NCBI GenBank assembly: GCA_949840475.1
Contig: CATKXA010000077.1
Span: 1-5,067 of the forward strand
DNA from: an uncultured Thermoanaerobacterales bacterium
GTDB lineage: Bacteria > Bacillota > Clostridia > Christensenellales > UBA1242
Direction: 5' to 3'
Length of the DNA: 5,067 nt
The position numbers and the translations under genes were made by a program. This document shows positions 1-5,044 of this stretch, piece after piece. The notes beneath the pieces were generated by a model. The model saw only the letters and a program-made list of their open reading frames with translations. It searched no databases and was not told the DNA's origin. The first letter of the stretch is position 1; each line of letters opens with the position of its first letter.

Positions 1-175
1 CAAGCAGTCCACCCACCATTGGCGTTAAAGTTCCTATGGTTATATAGTTGATATTAAGAGTAACATATCCTAAATAAGCACCAAAACCTAGCGACAATAA
101 GCAGATACAAAATGTCAGTACTGCTGACAATATTATTCTCCAACGCTTTACTTTATCTTGCTTTAAATTTTTCAC
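1..175 (-). CDS. N-terminus of a membrane or exported protein, cut by the window edge
   Basis: Fifty-eight codons are visible, starting from GTG at 175-173. A GAGGG ribosome binding site lies 7 nt upstream of the GTG. The nearby ATG (in the GGATG just before it) opens a frame that stops after nine codons, so GTG is the supported start. The protein begins with a short basic head (MKNLKQDKVKRWR), then a strong hydrophobic helix at about residues 14-40, then a weaker hydrophobic stretch at about 45-58. This fits a signal anchor or first transmembrane helix with the N-terminus inside the cell. The visible part carries no family signature, and the function cannot be told from it. No convincing promoter is seen. 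The best candidate -35 is TCGACA (260-255, minus), but it lacks a good -10. The rlmH terminator just upstream suggests that this gene is transcribed separately from rlmH. Confidence 0.7.
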   Translation of the reverse strand, partial: MKNLKQDKVKRWRIILSAVLTFCICLLSLGFGAYLGYVTLNINYITIGTLTPMVGGLL

Positions 176-275
176 AAAACATCCCTCGTCATTTATGTTT
201 ACCCTTAGTTTCTGCTTAAAGCACAAATTTATGTAAATTAGTTTTTAAATTCTTTGTCGAAAAAAGCAAGCAATT

Positions 276-309
276 AAAAATGCAGTAACTCGCTCACTCA
301 TTACTGCAT
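276..309 (-). terminator. Probable intrinsic terminator of rlmH
   Basis: Read on the minus strand, ATGCAGTAA (309-301) pairs perfectly with TTACTGCAT (288-280) across a 12-nt loop, and Ts follow through 276. The stem is 9 bp with few G-C pairs and the T tract is short, so it is a moderate terminator. It lies about 95 nt past the rlmH stop, which leaves a long 3' untranslated stretch containing the second hairpin at 349-391. There is no T tract in the plus direction. Confidence 0.6.
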
Positions 310-348
310 AAAATTCGCCACACTCCCCATTTTTCCTAGCCTTCAGCT

Positions 349-391
349 ATGTGCTATGACAGACATGACACCTATGTCTGGCATAGTACAT
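349..391. repeat. Imperfect 18-bp inverted repeat downstream of rlmH
   Basis: Positions 349-366 pair with 374-391 around a 7-nt loop. There is one A/G mismatch (359/381) and one G-T wobble (353/387). The inner arms CAGACAT and ATGTCTG are perfect. No T tract follows on either strand, so it is not a simple terminator. It begins 15 nt after the rlmH stop. The surrounding stretch 311-390 has 36 G+C in 80 bases (45%), well above its neighbours. It could be a folded 3' UTR element, a small RNA, or the remnant of a mobile-element end or interspersed repeat. The sequence alone does not decide between these. Confidence 0.5.
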
Positions 392-405
392 CAGCAAATA
401 TTAGC

Positions 406-867
406 TTATTTGTGGTATGGAAGATTATTATTTATAGTAAAAGCCCTATATATTTGCTCCATTAAAACAACTCTAAACAAACCATGTGGGAAAGTAATCT
501 TTCCGAATGATACAACATGTTTAGCTTTACTTTTAAGCATATTATCTACCCCATTGGAGCCACCAACAACGAAAGTTATTTCTGATGTCCCCTCAACAGC
601 CTCGCTAGACAAAATATTGGCTAGGTCTTCACTAGACACAAGTTTACCCACTCTATCAAGCAATATTATAGTGCCTTTGCATGTATTTTGTAATTTTAAA
701 CTCTCTTTTTCAATCTTCTTTTGAGTAGAGTTTTGCTTAGACTCCTCTTCTACCTCAAAAACTCTTACCTCACAAAACCTAGAGGTACGTTTTTTAAACT
801 CGTTAAAAGCGTCTAGCATTCCCTTATATTTAATTGTTCCAACAGCAACTATATTAATTTTTAACAT
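406..867 (-). CDS. rlmH: 23S rRNA (pseudouridine1915-N3)-methyltransferase RlmH
   Basis: RlmH is a small SPOUT-class methyltransferase. It uses S-adenosylmethionine to methylate N3 of pseudouridine 1915 in helix 69 of 23S rRNA, acting on assembled 70S ribosomes as a dimer. The 153-residue length matches the family. Visible signatures are the LDRVGK segment (70-75) followed by SSEDLA, the glycine-rich cofactor loop VGGSNG (101-106), and the conserved C-terminal block ITFPHGLFRVVLMEQIYRAF (124-143), ending in PYHK as the family typically does. The trefoil knot forms from this C-terminal half. The ATG at 867-865 is preceded by AGGTGA (876-871), which is the downstream part of an extended Shine-Dalgarno, so the 3-nt gap is normal. 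The gene is divergent from the membrane-protein gene at 1039 and appears to be transcribed alone. The shadow frame on the opposite strand (356-724) is not a gene. Confidence 0.96.
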   Translation of the reverse strand: MLKINIVAVGTIKYKGMLDAFNEFKKRTSRFCEVRVFEVEEESKQNSTQKKIEKESLKLQNTCKGTIILLDRVGKLVSSEDLANILSSEAVEGTSEITFVVGGSNGVDNMLKSKAKHVVSFGKITFPHGLFRVVLMEQIYRAFTINNNLPYHK

Positions 868-887
868 ATTTCACCTACAAAAATTAA

Positions 888-914
888 GTTATAATAATTT
901 GAACATTTTGTCAA
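888..914 (-). promoter_or_regulatory. Predicted promoter of rlmH
   Basis: The minus strand carries a perfect TTGACA at 914-909 and TATAAC at 893-888, with a short 15-nt spacer. An alternative -10, TAACTT, gives 17 nt. It lies about 20-45 nt upstream of the rlmH ATG, in the divergent gap with the gene at 1039. Confidence 0.5.
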
Positions 915-981
915 GCATTGTCGCTTTTTAATTTATGACCTAAATTGCACCAATGTTTATAATTCGTTTATGAAAATTTAA

Positions 982-1010
982 TTGACACAAGGGTTTTATT
1001 ATCTTAAACT
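982..1010 (+). promoter_or_regulatory. Predicted promoter of the four-helix membrane protein gene
   Basis: TTGACA (982-987), a 17-nt spacer and TAAACT (1005-1010) lie just upstream of the AAAGGAG ribosome binding site (1027-1033). The frame is open back to 982, but that upstream part overlaps this promoter. This is one reason to place the protein start at 1039. Confidence 0.55.
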
Positions 1011-1038
1011 AAAAATAGTTATTTCAAAAGGAGCAAAT

Positions 1039-1539
1039 ATGGAAAGAACTAAAAGAAGTTTAACTCTAACAGCAGCTATACTAAATATTATTTCTTATAG
1101 TATATATATTTTATTTACAATACTTGCACTTTATCAAGATATAGCATTCTTATTAATTTCTGGCAACTCTGGGATTGAAGCAACATTAATTAAAGCGACT
1201 ATAGCCTTTTTTGTATTAATTTATGGTATAAGGCTTGCACTAGGCATTTCAATGCTTATACTATCTGCCAAATTAATTAAAATCAGCAGACTACAACCAA
1301 AAGAGTTTTTGGCAAAGCGAACCACAATGAATGCATGCTATGTTATAAATATAATTATTGTAACACTTGGCATTATTGCCTACCTCAACGGCAACGTGGC
1401 TTTAACAACAATAGGCTTACTTATCGATGTTGTATTATGGACTATTTTAGTGCTTGCCTCTGTACTTATAGCGGTTGATAGGAGTAAAGCACAAAAAGAA
1501 CTTGCCTCATCGCCAGTAGATACAGTCAGTTCTATATAG
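1039..1539 (+). CDS. Four-helix membrane protein, stopped by TAG before an in-frame SHOCT domain
   Basis: The start at ATG 1039 has an ideal AAAGGAG ribosome binding site 5 nt upstream. The longer frame from 982 would begin inside the promoter and has no such site. The 166-residue product has a basic N-terminal head and four likely transmembrane helices at about 10-32, 52-79, 99-117 and 122-146, then a short charged tail (DRSKAQKELASS). I do not recognise a specific family for the membrane part. The frame ends at TAG (1537-1539) but continues without another stop for 37 codons that encode a SHOCT domain. Four-helix proteins with a C-terminal SHOCT are a familiar arrangement in low-GC Gram-positives, so the ancestral gene very probably spanned 1039-1653. 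Under the standard code the present product is the truncated membrane part. TAG is also the only non-TAA stop among the complete genes here. Confidence 0.75.
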   Translation: MERTKRSLTLTAAILNIISYSIYILFTILALYQDIAFLLISGNSGIEATLIKATIAFFVLIYGIRLALGISMLILSAKLIKISRLQPKEFLAKRTTMNACYVINIIIVTLGIIAYLNGNVALTTIGLLIDVVLWTILVLASVLIAVDRSKAQKELASSPVDTVSSI

Positions 1540-1653
1540 AGCGAAAGCCAATCAAGTTTAGACAAACTTGCAGAACTTAACAAACTAAAAGCAGACGGTC
1601 TTATAACCGAGCAAGAATTTGAAAAAATGAAACAAGATATTTTAAAGCAATAA
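1540..1653 (+). pseudogene. In-frame SHOCT domain cut off by the TAG at 1537-1539
   Basis: Thirty-seven codons directly follow the TAG in the same frame and end at TAA (1651-1653). After a Ser-rich linker (SESQSS) comes LDKLAELNKLKADGLITEQE and then FEKMKQDILKQ. This matches the SHOCT pattern: an amphipathic first helix, a Gly-(Ile/Leu)-(Ile/Leu)-Thr turn, an (E/D)-EF step, and a Lys-rich second helix ending in a Leu. SHOCT domains are short C-terminal modules thought to mediate oligomerisation. The domain has no start codon or ribosome binding site of its own and would be translated only by reading through the TAG. Its frame and key residues are undamaged, so the stop is either recent, tolerated by readthrough, or a sequence error. 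Confidence 0.8.
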
Positions 1654-1654
1654 T

Positions 1655-1681
1655 AAAACACGCTTAAAACAAGCGTGTTTT
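1655..1681. terminator. Bidirectional terminator between convergent genes
   Basis: AAAACACGCTT (1655-1665) pairs perfectly with AAGCGTGTTTT (1671-1681) around a 5-nt loop. The A and T tracts serve both directions. It starts 2 nt after the SHOCT-encoding frame's TAA, and its last base is part of the stop codon (1683-1681) of the minus-strand gene. Its position after 1653 rather than 1539 supports a transcription unit that originally ended with the SHOCT domain. Confidence 0.85.
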
Positions 1682-2616
1682 TATTTGAACAACTCTGTCC
1701 TAGTTGCCTGCATTCCTTTTTTAGGCCCACAAGCCGAGTTTACAAAGTTTAGCAATGCCATATTTTGAGTGTAAACTTCATTTATTTGCTCACATTTATT
1801 CTCGCCCATTAATTGGTTTACAAGCTCTAAATGCGAAATATGTAGCATCTCATGTACATTTTTATCCTCAATAGCTTGTGCTATCAGTGTAGATTCAGAT
1901 TTATAAGCTTCGGATAGCCCTAAATCTTGAAGTCGTTCTTTAGCTATAAGCACTTCCTCACAAACAAACTTTAAGTCTTGTTGCATTTCTGAGCCGTCAT
2001 ACTCTAAGCCTGTTTTGTATATATAATTATCCATGGACTCAAGCAATGTCTGCGTATTATTTGTGTACTGTGCAATGCTAAGAGCTAAATATAAAAAACT
2101 GTTTGCGGTATACTCTTCAAGCAATGCACTATTGACTGAATAAGTAATTATATCTTGCTCATTTAAACCCCGATAAGACCTGTAATCATCAGCAAAAAAC
2201 ACCTTTTGTCTACTGAAATCAAATGCGTAGCTTTTGCCGTCAATACTTATCTCCGCCCAAGTATGATACGCACTTTTAGCATTACTTTTATATTCTTGAT
2301 AATTTTTATAAGCCAAATAATAATCTATCGCAGTACAAATTCGAGCTGATGCTTGCCTGCTGTATATTGCAAAAATTCTACTTATATCATGACAGATGCC
2401 ATCGCACAACTCTTTGTTCGCAAAAATTGCTGTTGACGGAAATCCAAACAAGCTTGTTTCACGCAAAGCATCGCCAATTCCGTACTCATAAGCATAGTAT
2501 TCAACTGAGTTTCTTTTAAAAAACTCACAAATCGAATACACATTCTTCATACTAGCAAGTTGCTTTGCTTGAGCTTCAACAAAAGCTTCTAGTTCTTTAA
2601 ATGATTTTATATCCAT
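1681..2616 (-). CDS. Transglutaminase-like cysteine-fold protein, paralog A
   Basis: This 311-residue protein starts at ATG 2616-2614, with AGAGG (2626-2622) 5 nt upstream. The frame is open further back to 2763, but that extension covers the promoter and has no ribosome binding site. There is no signal peptide or membrane helix, so it is probably cytoplasmic. Residues 71-137 follow the transglutaminase-like pattern. The likely nucleophile is Cys75 in GICHDISRIF, matching the usual G-x-C helix start. His118 lies in HTWAE. Asp133 lies in YAFDF, 15 residues after the His, which is the usual family spacing. The sequence after the Asp is FSRQ rather than the common PT. The C-terminal half (about 140-311) is predicted helical and carries CGPKKG (296-301) near its end. 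It is clearly paralogous to the gene at 3373-4332. The fold call is an inference from motifs. It could be a protease, a transglutaminase or an amidase, and no substrate can be named. Confidence 0.75.
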   Translation of the reverse strand: MDIKSFKELEAFVEAQAKQLASMKNVYSICEFFKRNSVEYYAYEYGIGDALRETSLFGFPSTAIFANKELCDGICHDISRIFAIYSRQASARICTAIDYYLAYKNYQEYKSNAKSAYHTWAEISIDGKSYAFDFSRQKVFFADDYRSYRGLNEQDIITYSVNSALLEEYTANSFLYLALSIAQYTNNTQTLLESMDNYIYKTGLEYDGSEMQQDLKFVCEEVLIAKERLQDLGLSEAYKSESTLIAQAIEDKNVHEMLHISHLELVNQLMGENKCEQINEVYTQNMALLNFVNSACGPKKGMQATRTELFK

Positions 2617-2635
2617 TTTTGCCTCTTTTAGTATT

Positions 2636-2663
2636 AGTATAACAAAGTAAAAACTATTGTCAA
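2636..2663 (-). promoter_or_regulatory. Predicted promoter of transglutaminase-like gene A
   Basis: The minus strand carries a perfect TTGACA (2663-2658), a 16-nt spacer and TATACT (2641-2636). The -10 is about 20 nt from the ATG, so the 5' UTR is very short and the start at 2616 is favoured. The -35 sits in GTATTGACA, shared with the promoters of the genes at 2747 and 4332. Confidence 0.7.
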
Positions 2664-2708
2664 TACATATTAAAATTTTACTTGGCATTGCCTTTTTAGT
2701 ATTGACAA
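2657..2708. repeat. 10-bp inverted repeat spanning the divergent -35 elements
   Basis: TTGTCAATAC (2657-2666) is the exact reverse complement of GTATTGACAA (2699-2708), with 32 bp between. Each arm contains the -35 of one of the two divergent genes. It may be a binding site for a shared regulator, or simply two similar promoters facing away from each other. Confidence 0.4.
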
Positions 2709-2729
2709 AATTATATATTATGTTAATAT
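2702..2729 (+). promoter_or_regulatory. Predicted promoter of the helical protein gene at 2747
   Basis: A perfect TTGACA (2702-2707) is followed by a 16-nt spacer and TAATAT (2724-2729). A TG at 2721-2722 makes it an extended -10. The -10 itself is a weak match. The stretch TTTTTAGTATTGACA (2693-2707) is identical to the one around the -35 of paralog B. Confidence 0.55.
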
Positions 2730-2746
2730 ATAAGTTGAGGTAAATC

Positions 2747-3349
2747 ATGAGAAAAAATATCAATTACGAACATATTGTAACAATACTTAACCAAAACCAA
2801 AAAGATTGGGAAAAATTAAAAGTTTTAAGCGAATACCTTGAAGATGATGATGTTTCAAGCATCTTGTTTTCAAAATGGAAACTTCTAGGTAAAGAATTAT
2901 TTTCTGAAAACGCCACAAGTTTAACACTTGCTGATTTTTACTGGGCAAATAGAATACTTCGCTACACTCCTGCCGCTAGAAAAGACTCAGTTTTATCAGC
3001 AGATAATCTAATTTGGGCTCTAACTACTCTTAATAGTGATTACAAAAGCTATGGCGACGATGCAAACAAACTTAAAGTTGACTTGTTACGCCGTGCTTTA
3101 TTAATTGACACTAAACACGCTTTAGACTTAATCAATGAACATGGTCCTATAAGTGACTCTATGAGAAAAAAAGCCAATGACATTGCAGAAATCGCAGAGG
3201 ATGACTCTTTGGATTATTCTTCAAAGCTTATGGGGCTTACAAGTATTGGTTGCACAACAGAGCTTAGCAAGTATTTAATCAATGAAAACACTGTGAATGC
3301 TATATTAGATCAAATCATTAGCACTTTAGATTCACAACCAGATAAGTAA
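2747..3349 (+). CDS. Hypothetical helical cytoplasmic protein
   Basis: I do not recognise this 200-residue protein. It starts at ATG 2747, with GAGG (2737-2740) 6 nt upstream. It has no signal peptide or membrane segment and is rich in charged residues, Leu, Asp and Ser. The composition suggests an all-helical protein. There are acidic patches at 31-35 (LEDDD) and 151-153 (EDD), a Trp/Tyr-rich stretch at 60-73 (TLADFYWANRILRY), a basic Leu-rich segment at 108-119, and a single Cys at 169. No enzyme-type motif (paired metal ligands, P-loop, GxSxG) is visible. It sits alone on the plus strand between two paralogous transglutaminase-like genes. It is divergent from one, with matching promoter cores, and convergent with the other, sharing a terminator. 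This suggests a functional link, for example as a partner, substrate or regulator of those proteins, but that is inference from context only. Confidence 0.8.
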   Translation: MRKNINYEHIVTILNQNQKDWEKLKVLSEYLEDDDVSSILFSKWKLLGKELFSENATSLTLADFYWANRILRYTPAARKDSVLSADNLIWALTTLNSDYKSYGDDANKLKVDLLRRALLIDTKHALDLINEHGPISDSMRKKANDIAEIAEDDSLDYSSKLMGLTSIGCTTELSKYLINENTVNAILDQIISTLDSQPDK

Positions 3350-3373
3350 AAAAACGGCTTTCGCCGTTTTTTT
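3348..3373. terminator. Bidirectional terminator shared by convergent genes
   Basis: Seven As plus CGGC (3348-3358) pair with GCCG plus seven Ts (3363-3373) around a TTTC loop, followed by a further T. The left arm includes the last two bases of the plus-strand stop codon (3347-3349). The right end touches the minus-strand stop codon (3375-3373). Only 23 nt separate the two coding regions. Confidence 0.88.
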
Positions 3374-4332
3374 TATTTCTCCATTACCTCTCTCATTCTT
3401 TCAAGTACAAACAGTGGTGGTTCCTTTGGTCCCGCATAGGTATTATTGCGTATCTTATATATTTCCTTAGAACGTGGGAATATAGCGTTAATAATATCTT
3501 TTTGTTCTTGCTTATTTTTGTTTTTTATAACAGTCATCTCATTATTTATTCCCCGCAAAAAGCTTTCCCACTGCAAATAAACATCGCGAGCTGTAAACAT
3601 ATAATCGTCAGAAAGCCCTGCGACTTCAAGCCTACGTTTAATTCTTATTAACTCATTTGCACAATACTTTTTACTTGCCCTGTCATTTACATCATGAAAA
3701 TTATTGGAGAAATTATCGATTAACGCATCATACGATTCTAGCAAATACTTTTTATCCATGCAAAATAACGAATATAACTTATGCATAGCTCTAGTATAAG
3801 AAAAATTTGTAAAGGATTGCAAAATAGCTTTGTAATCACTAATTGCATAAATTTGCTCTTTTTTAATATCTCTAAATTTATAATATGCTTCTACAGTCAT
3901 TACATATTGCCTTGTAAAATCAAATGCATAGTTAACGCCATCAATTTCAAGCTCAGCCCATGTGTGGTGTGAATCAACGGGACATTCACAATAATCCTCA
4001 TAGTTATGCTCTGCTATTTCATAATCTATTGCCGAACAAACCCTCGCAGTTTGGTCATTAACCGAAACAACAAAAATTCGAGAAATCTCATCGCAAAGCT
4101 CCTCGCAAACGTCACGAATCGAAAATAACACATTTGATGGAATGCCACAAATACTTGTTTCCCTAAGCTTGTCCGCTAGTCCATATTTACCAGTATTTTC
4201 TTTGGAATGCATTTCAAGAAACTGCGGTAAGCGCCAAAAACAAGGCTCTTTAGAAAAAATAAGCTCCTGAAAAACATCATTTTGCAATCTTAGATAATCC
4301 TTAAGTTCTTCTCTTGTTTTTAGCTTATGCAT
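3373..4332 (-). CDS. Transglutaminase-like cysteine-fold protein, paralog B
   Basis: This 319-residue protein starts at ATG 4332-4330, with AAAGGA 8 nt upstream. It is cytoplasmic by appearance, with no signal peptide or membrane helix. It aligns with the protein at 1681-2616 through the core: YGLADKLRETSICGIPS (50-66) against YGIGDALRETSLFGFPS; CEELCDEISRIF (76-87); ARVCSAIDY (96-104); and HTWAELEIDGVNYAFDFTRQ (123-142). The presumed triad is Cys80, His123 and Asp138. Its spacings (43 and 15) equal those of paralog A, which argues that the site is under selection. The helical C-terminal half is much more diverged but keeps a similar pattern and the AGPK motif (300-303) close to the end. The segment DRSKEIYK-like region at about 286-296 is basic. 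The function is unknown; transglutaminase-like folds include proteases, amidases and cross-linking enzymes. An ancient gene duplication is likely, since the sequences have drifted well apart outside the core. Confidence 0.75.
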   Translation of the reverse strand: MHKLKTREELKDYLRLQNDVFQELIFSKEPCFWRLPQFLEMHSKENTGKYGLADKLRETSICGIPSNVLFSIRDVCEELCDEISRIFVVSVNDQTARVCSAIDYEIAEHNYEDYCECPVDSHHTWAELEIDGVNYAFDFTRQYVMTVEAYYKFRDIKKEQIYAISDYKAILQSFTNFSYTRAMHKLYSLFCMDKKYLLESYDALIDNFSNNFHDVNDRASKKYCANELIRIKRRLEVAGLSDDYMFTARDVYLQWESFLRGINNEMTVIKNKNKQEQKDIINAIFPRSKEIYKIRNNTYAGPKEPPLFVLERMREVMEK

Positions 4333-4355
4333 TTTTTAATTCCTTTCATTTAATA

Positions 4356-4383
4356 ATTTTATCATAAACAAAAAGAATGTCAA
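4356..4383 (-). promoter_or_regulatory. Predicted promoter of transglutaminase-like gene B
   Basis: The minus strand carries a perfect TTGACA (4383-4378), a 16-nt spacer and TAAAAT (4361-4356). A TG one base before the -10 gives an extended -10. The upstream flank TTTTTAGTATTGACA (4392-4378) is identical over 15 nt to that of the gene at 2747. Confidence 0.7.
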
Positions 4384-4393
4384 TACTAAAAAT

Positions 4394-4422
4394 TTGACTA
4401 AAAAATTCCAGTCTAGTATACT
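4394..4422 (+). promoter_or_regulatory. Predicted promoter of rsmD
   Basis: TTGACT (4394-4399), a 17-nt spacer and TATACT (4417-4422) lie 18 nt upstream of the rsmD ATG. The -35 is only 10 bp from the -35 of the divergent paralog B promoter, so the two may compete for RNA polymerase. The upstream flank lacks the GTATTGACA core. Confidence 0.72.
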
Positions 4423-4440
4423 ATAAAAAAGGAGTAAAAC

Positions 4441-4986
4441 ATGCGAGTAATTAGCGGTAAAGCACGTGGAACCAAACTACAAGGACCTAGCACAGATGAA
4501 ACTAGACCAATAACTGATAGAGCTAAAGATGCCCTATTTAATATTATTTCCTACGAACTTGCGGATTGTAGGTTTTTAGACCTTTTTGCAGGCACCGGTG
4601 GCGTTGGAATTGAAGCACTTAGCCGTGGTGCAAAGTGTGCTACTTTTATTGAGCTTTCTAAACAAATTTATACAGACTTAAACTACAACATTGAGCGTAC
4701 TCACTTTAAACTTCAAGCGACAATGCACAATTATGACGCATTCAAGTTCATGCAAGAGAGCAAGCAACAATTTGATATAATATTCGTTGCTCCCCCACAA
4801 TGGAAAAACTTATGCCAAGAGGCTATGAATATGCTTTGTAAAAATATTCATTTGCTTGCAAATGACGGCATTGTTATTACTCAGCACGACCCTATTGAAA
4901 AAGTTGAAATAGATAGTAAAATATTAGTAGAGTACGACAAACGAGTATATGGTGGAGTTCAATTCAACTTTTATAAAAGACCATAA
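4441..4986 (+). CDS. rsmD: 16S rRNA (guanine966-N2)-methyltransferase RsmD family protein
   Basis: RsmD is a Rossmann-fold, S-adenosylmethionine-dependent enzyme that methylates N2 of G966 in helix 31 of 16S rRNA, on assembling 30S subunits. The 181-residue length is typical. The N-terminus MRVISGKARG...TRPITDRAKDALFNII is the family hallmark. The cofactor motif LDLFAGTGGVGIEALSRGA (46-64) is intact, and the C-terminal YGGVQFNFY (170-178) resembles the usual final strand. The oddity is motif IV: most members have (D/N)PP(Y/F) after FDIIF, but here it is APPQ (117-120). The Asp or Asn there normally contacts the target amino group, so this copy may be a lineage variant or altered in activity. 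The ATG at 4441 has GGAG 6 nt upstream and its own promoter. In many Bacillota coaD follows rsmD; here a strong terminator follows instead, and the next gene is outside the window. Confidence 0.9.
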   Translation: MRVISGKARGTKLQGPSTDETRPITDRAKDALFNIISYELADCRFLDLFAGTGGVGIEALSRGAKCATFIELSKQIYTDLNYNIERTHFKLQATMHNYDAFKFMQESKQQFDIIFVAPPQWKNLCQEAMNMLCKNIHLLANDGIVITQHDPIEKVEIDSKILVEYDKRVYGGVQFNFYKRP

Positions 4987-5004
4987 AAAGTTAATGCTAT
5001 AAAC

Positions 5005-5044
5005 TATCAAAAAAAGTAGCGAGTTATCGCTACTTTTTTTGATA
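5005..5044. terminator. 18-bp bidirectional terminator after rsmD
   Basis: Positions 5005-5022 pair perfectly with 5027-5044 around a GTTA loop: an outer TATC/GATA, seven A-T pairs, then AGTAGCGA-type G-C-containing pairs near the loop. The A7 and T7 tracts would terminate in both directions, so a convergent gene may lie just beyond the right edge. Nothing recognisable follows in 5045-5067. Confidence 0.88.

Noticed and set aside
245..346. Minus-strand open frame of 33 codons through the rlmH terminator region (from CTG at 346), and a 9-codon ATG frame at 330-301
   Set aside because: Neither has a convincing start with a ribosome binding site. Both overlap the terminator hairpin, and the frames look incidental.
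280..391. CRISPR array or tRNA-like structure
   Set aside because: There are only two different hairpins, no regularly spaced repeated unit, and no cloverleaf or CCA end.
356..724. 122-codon plus-strand open frame
   Set aside because: It lies almost entirely antisense to rlmH, whose family match is unmistakable. It has no ribosome binding site, and its first codons fall in the hairpin at 349-391.
982..1038. 19-residue N-terminal extension of the membrane protein
   Set aside because: It starts on the -35 element and includes the Shine-Dalgarno sequence of the ATG at 1039.
1537..1539. Genome-wide reassignment of UAG, or pyrrolysine at this codon
   Set aside because: About 1,170 codons in five other genes contain no in-frame TAG, and nothing in the window points to the required tRNA. 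A local nonsense mutation or sequence error is simpler.
1380..1730. 116-codon minus-strand open frame
   Set aside because: It is antisense to the membrane/SHOCT gene, crosses the bidirectional terminator, and has a Ser/Cys-rich composition typical of a shadow frame.
2617..2763. 49-residue N-terminal extension of transglutaminase-like protein A
   Set aside because: It would run through the divergent promoter region and has no ribosome binding site. The ATG at 2616 has AGAGG at good spacing and a promoter just upstream.
3781..3972. 63-codon plus-strand open frame
   Set aside because: It is antisense to the conserved core of transglutaminase-like paralog B, with no promoter or ribosome binding site.
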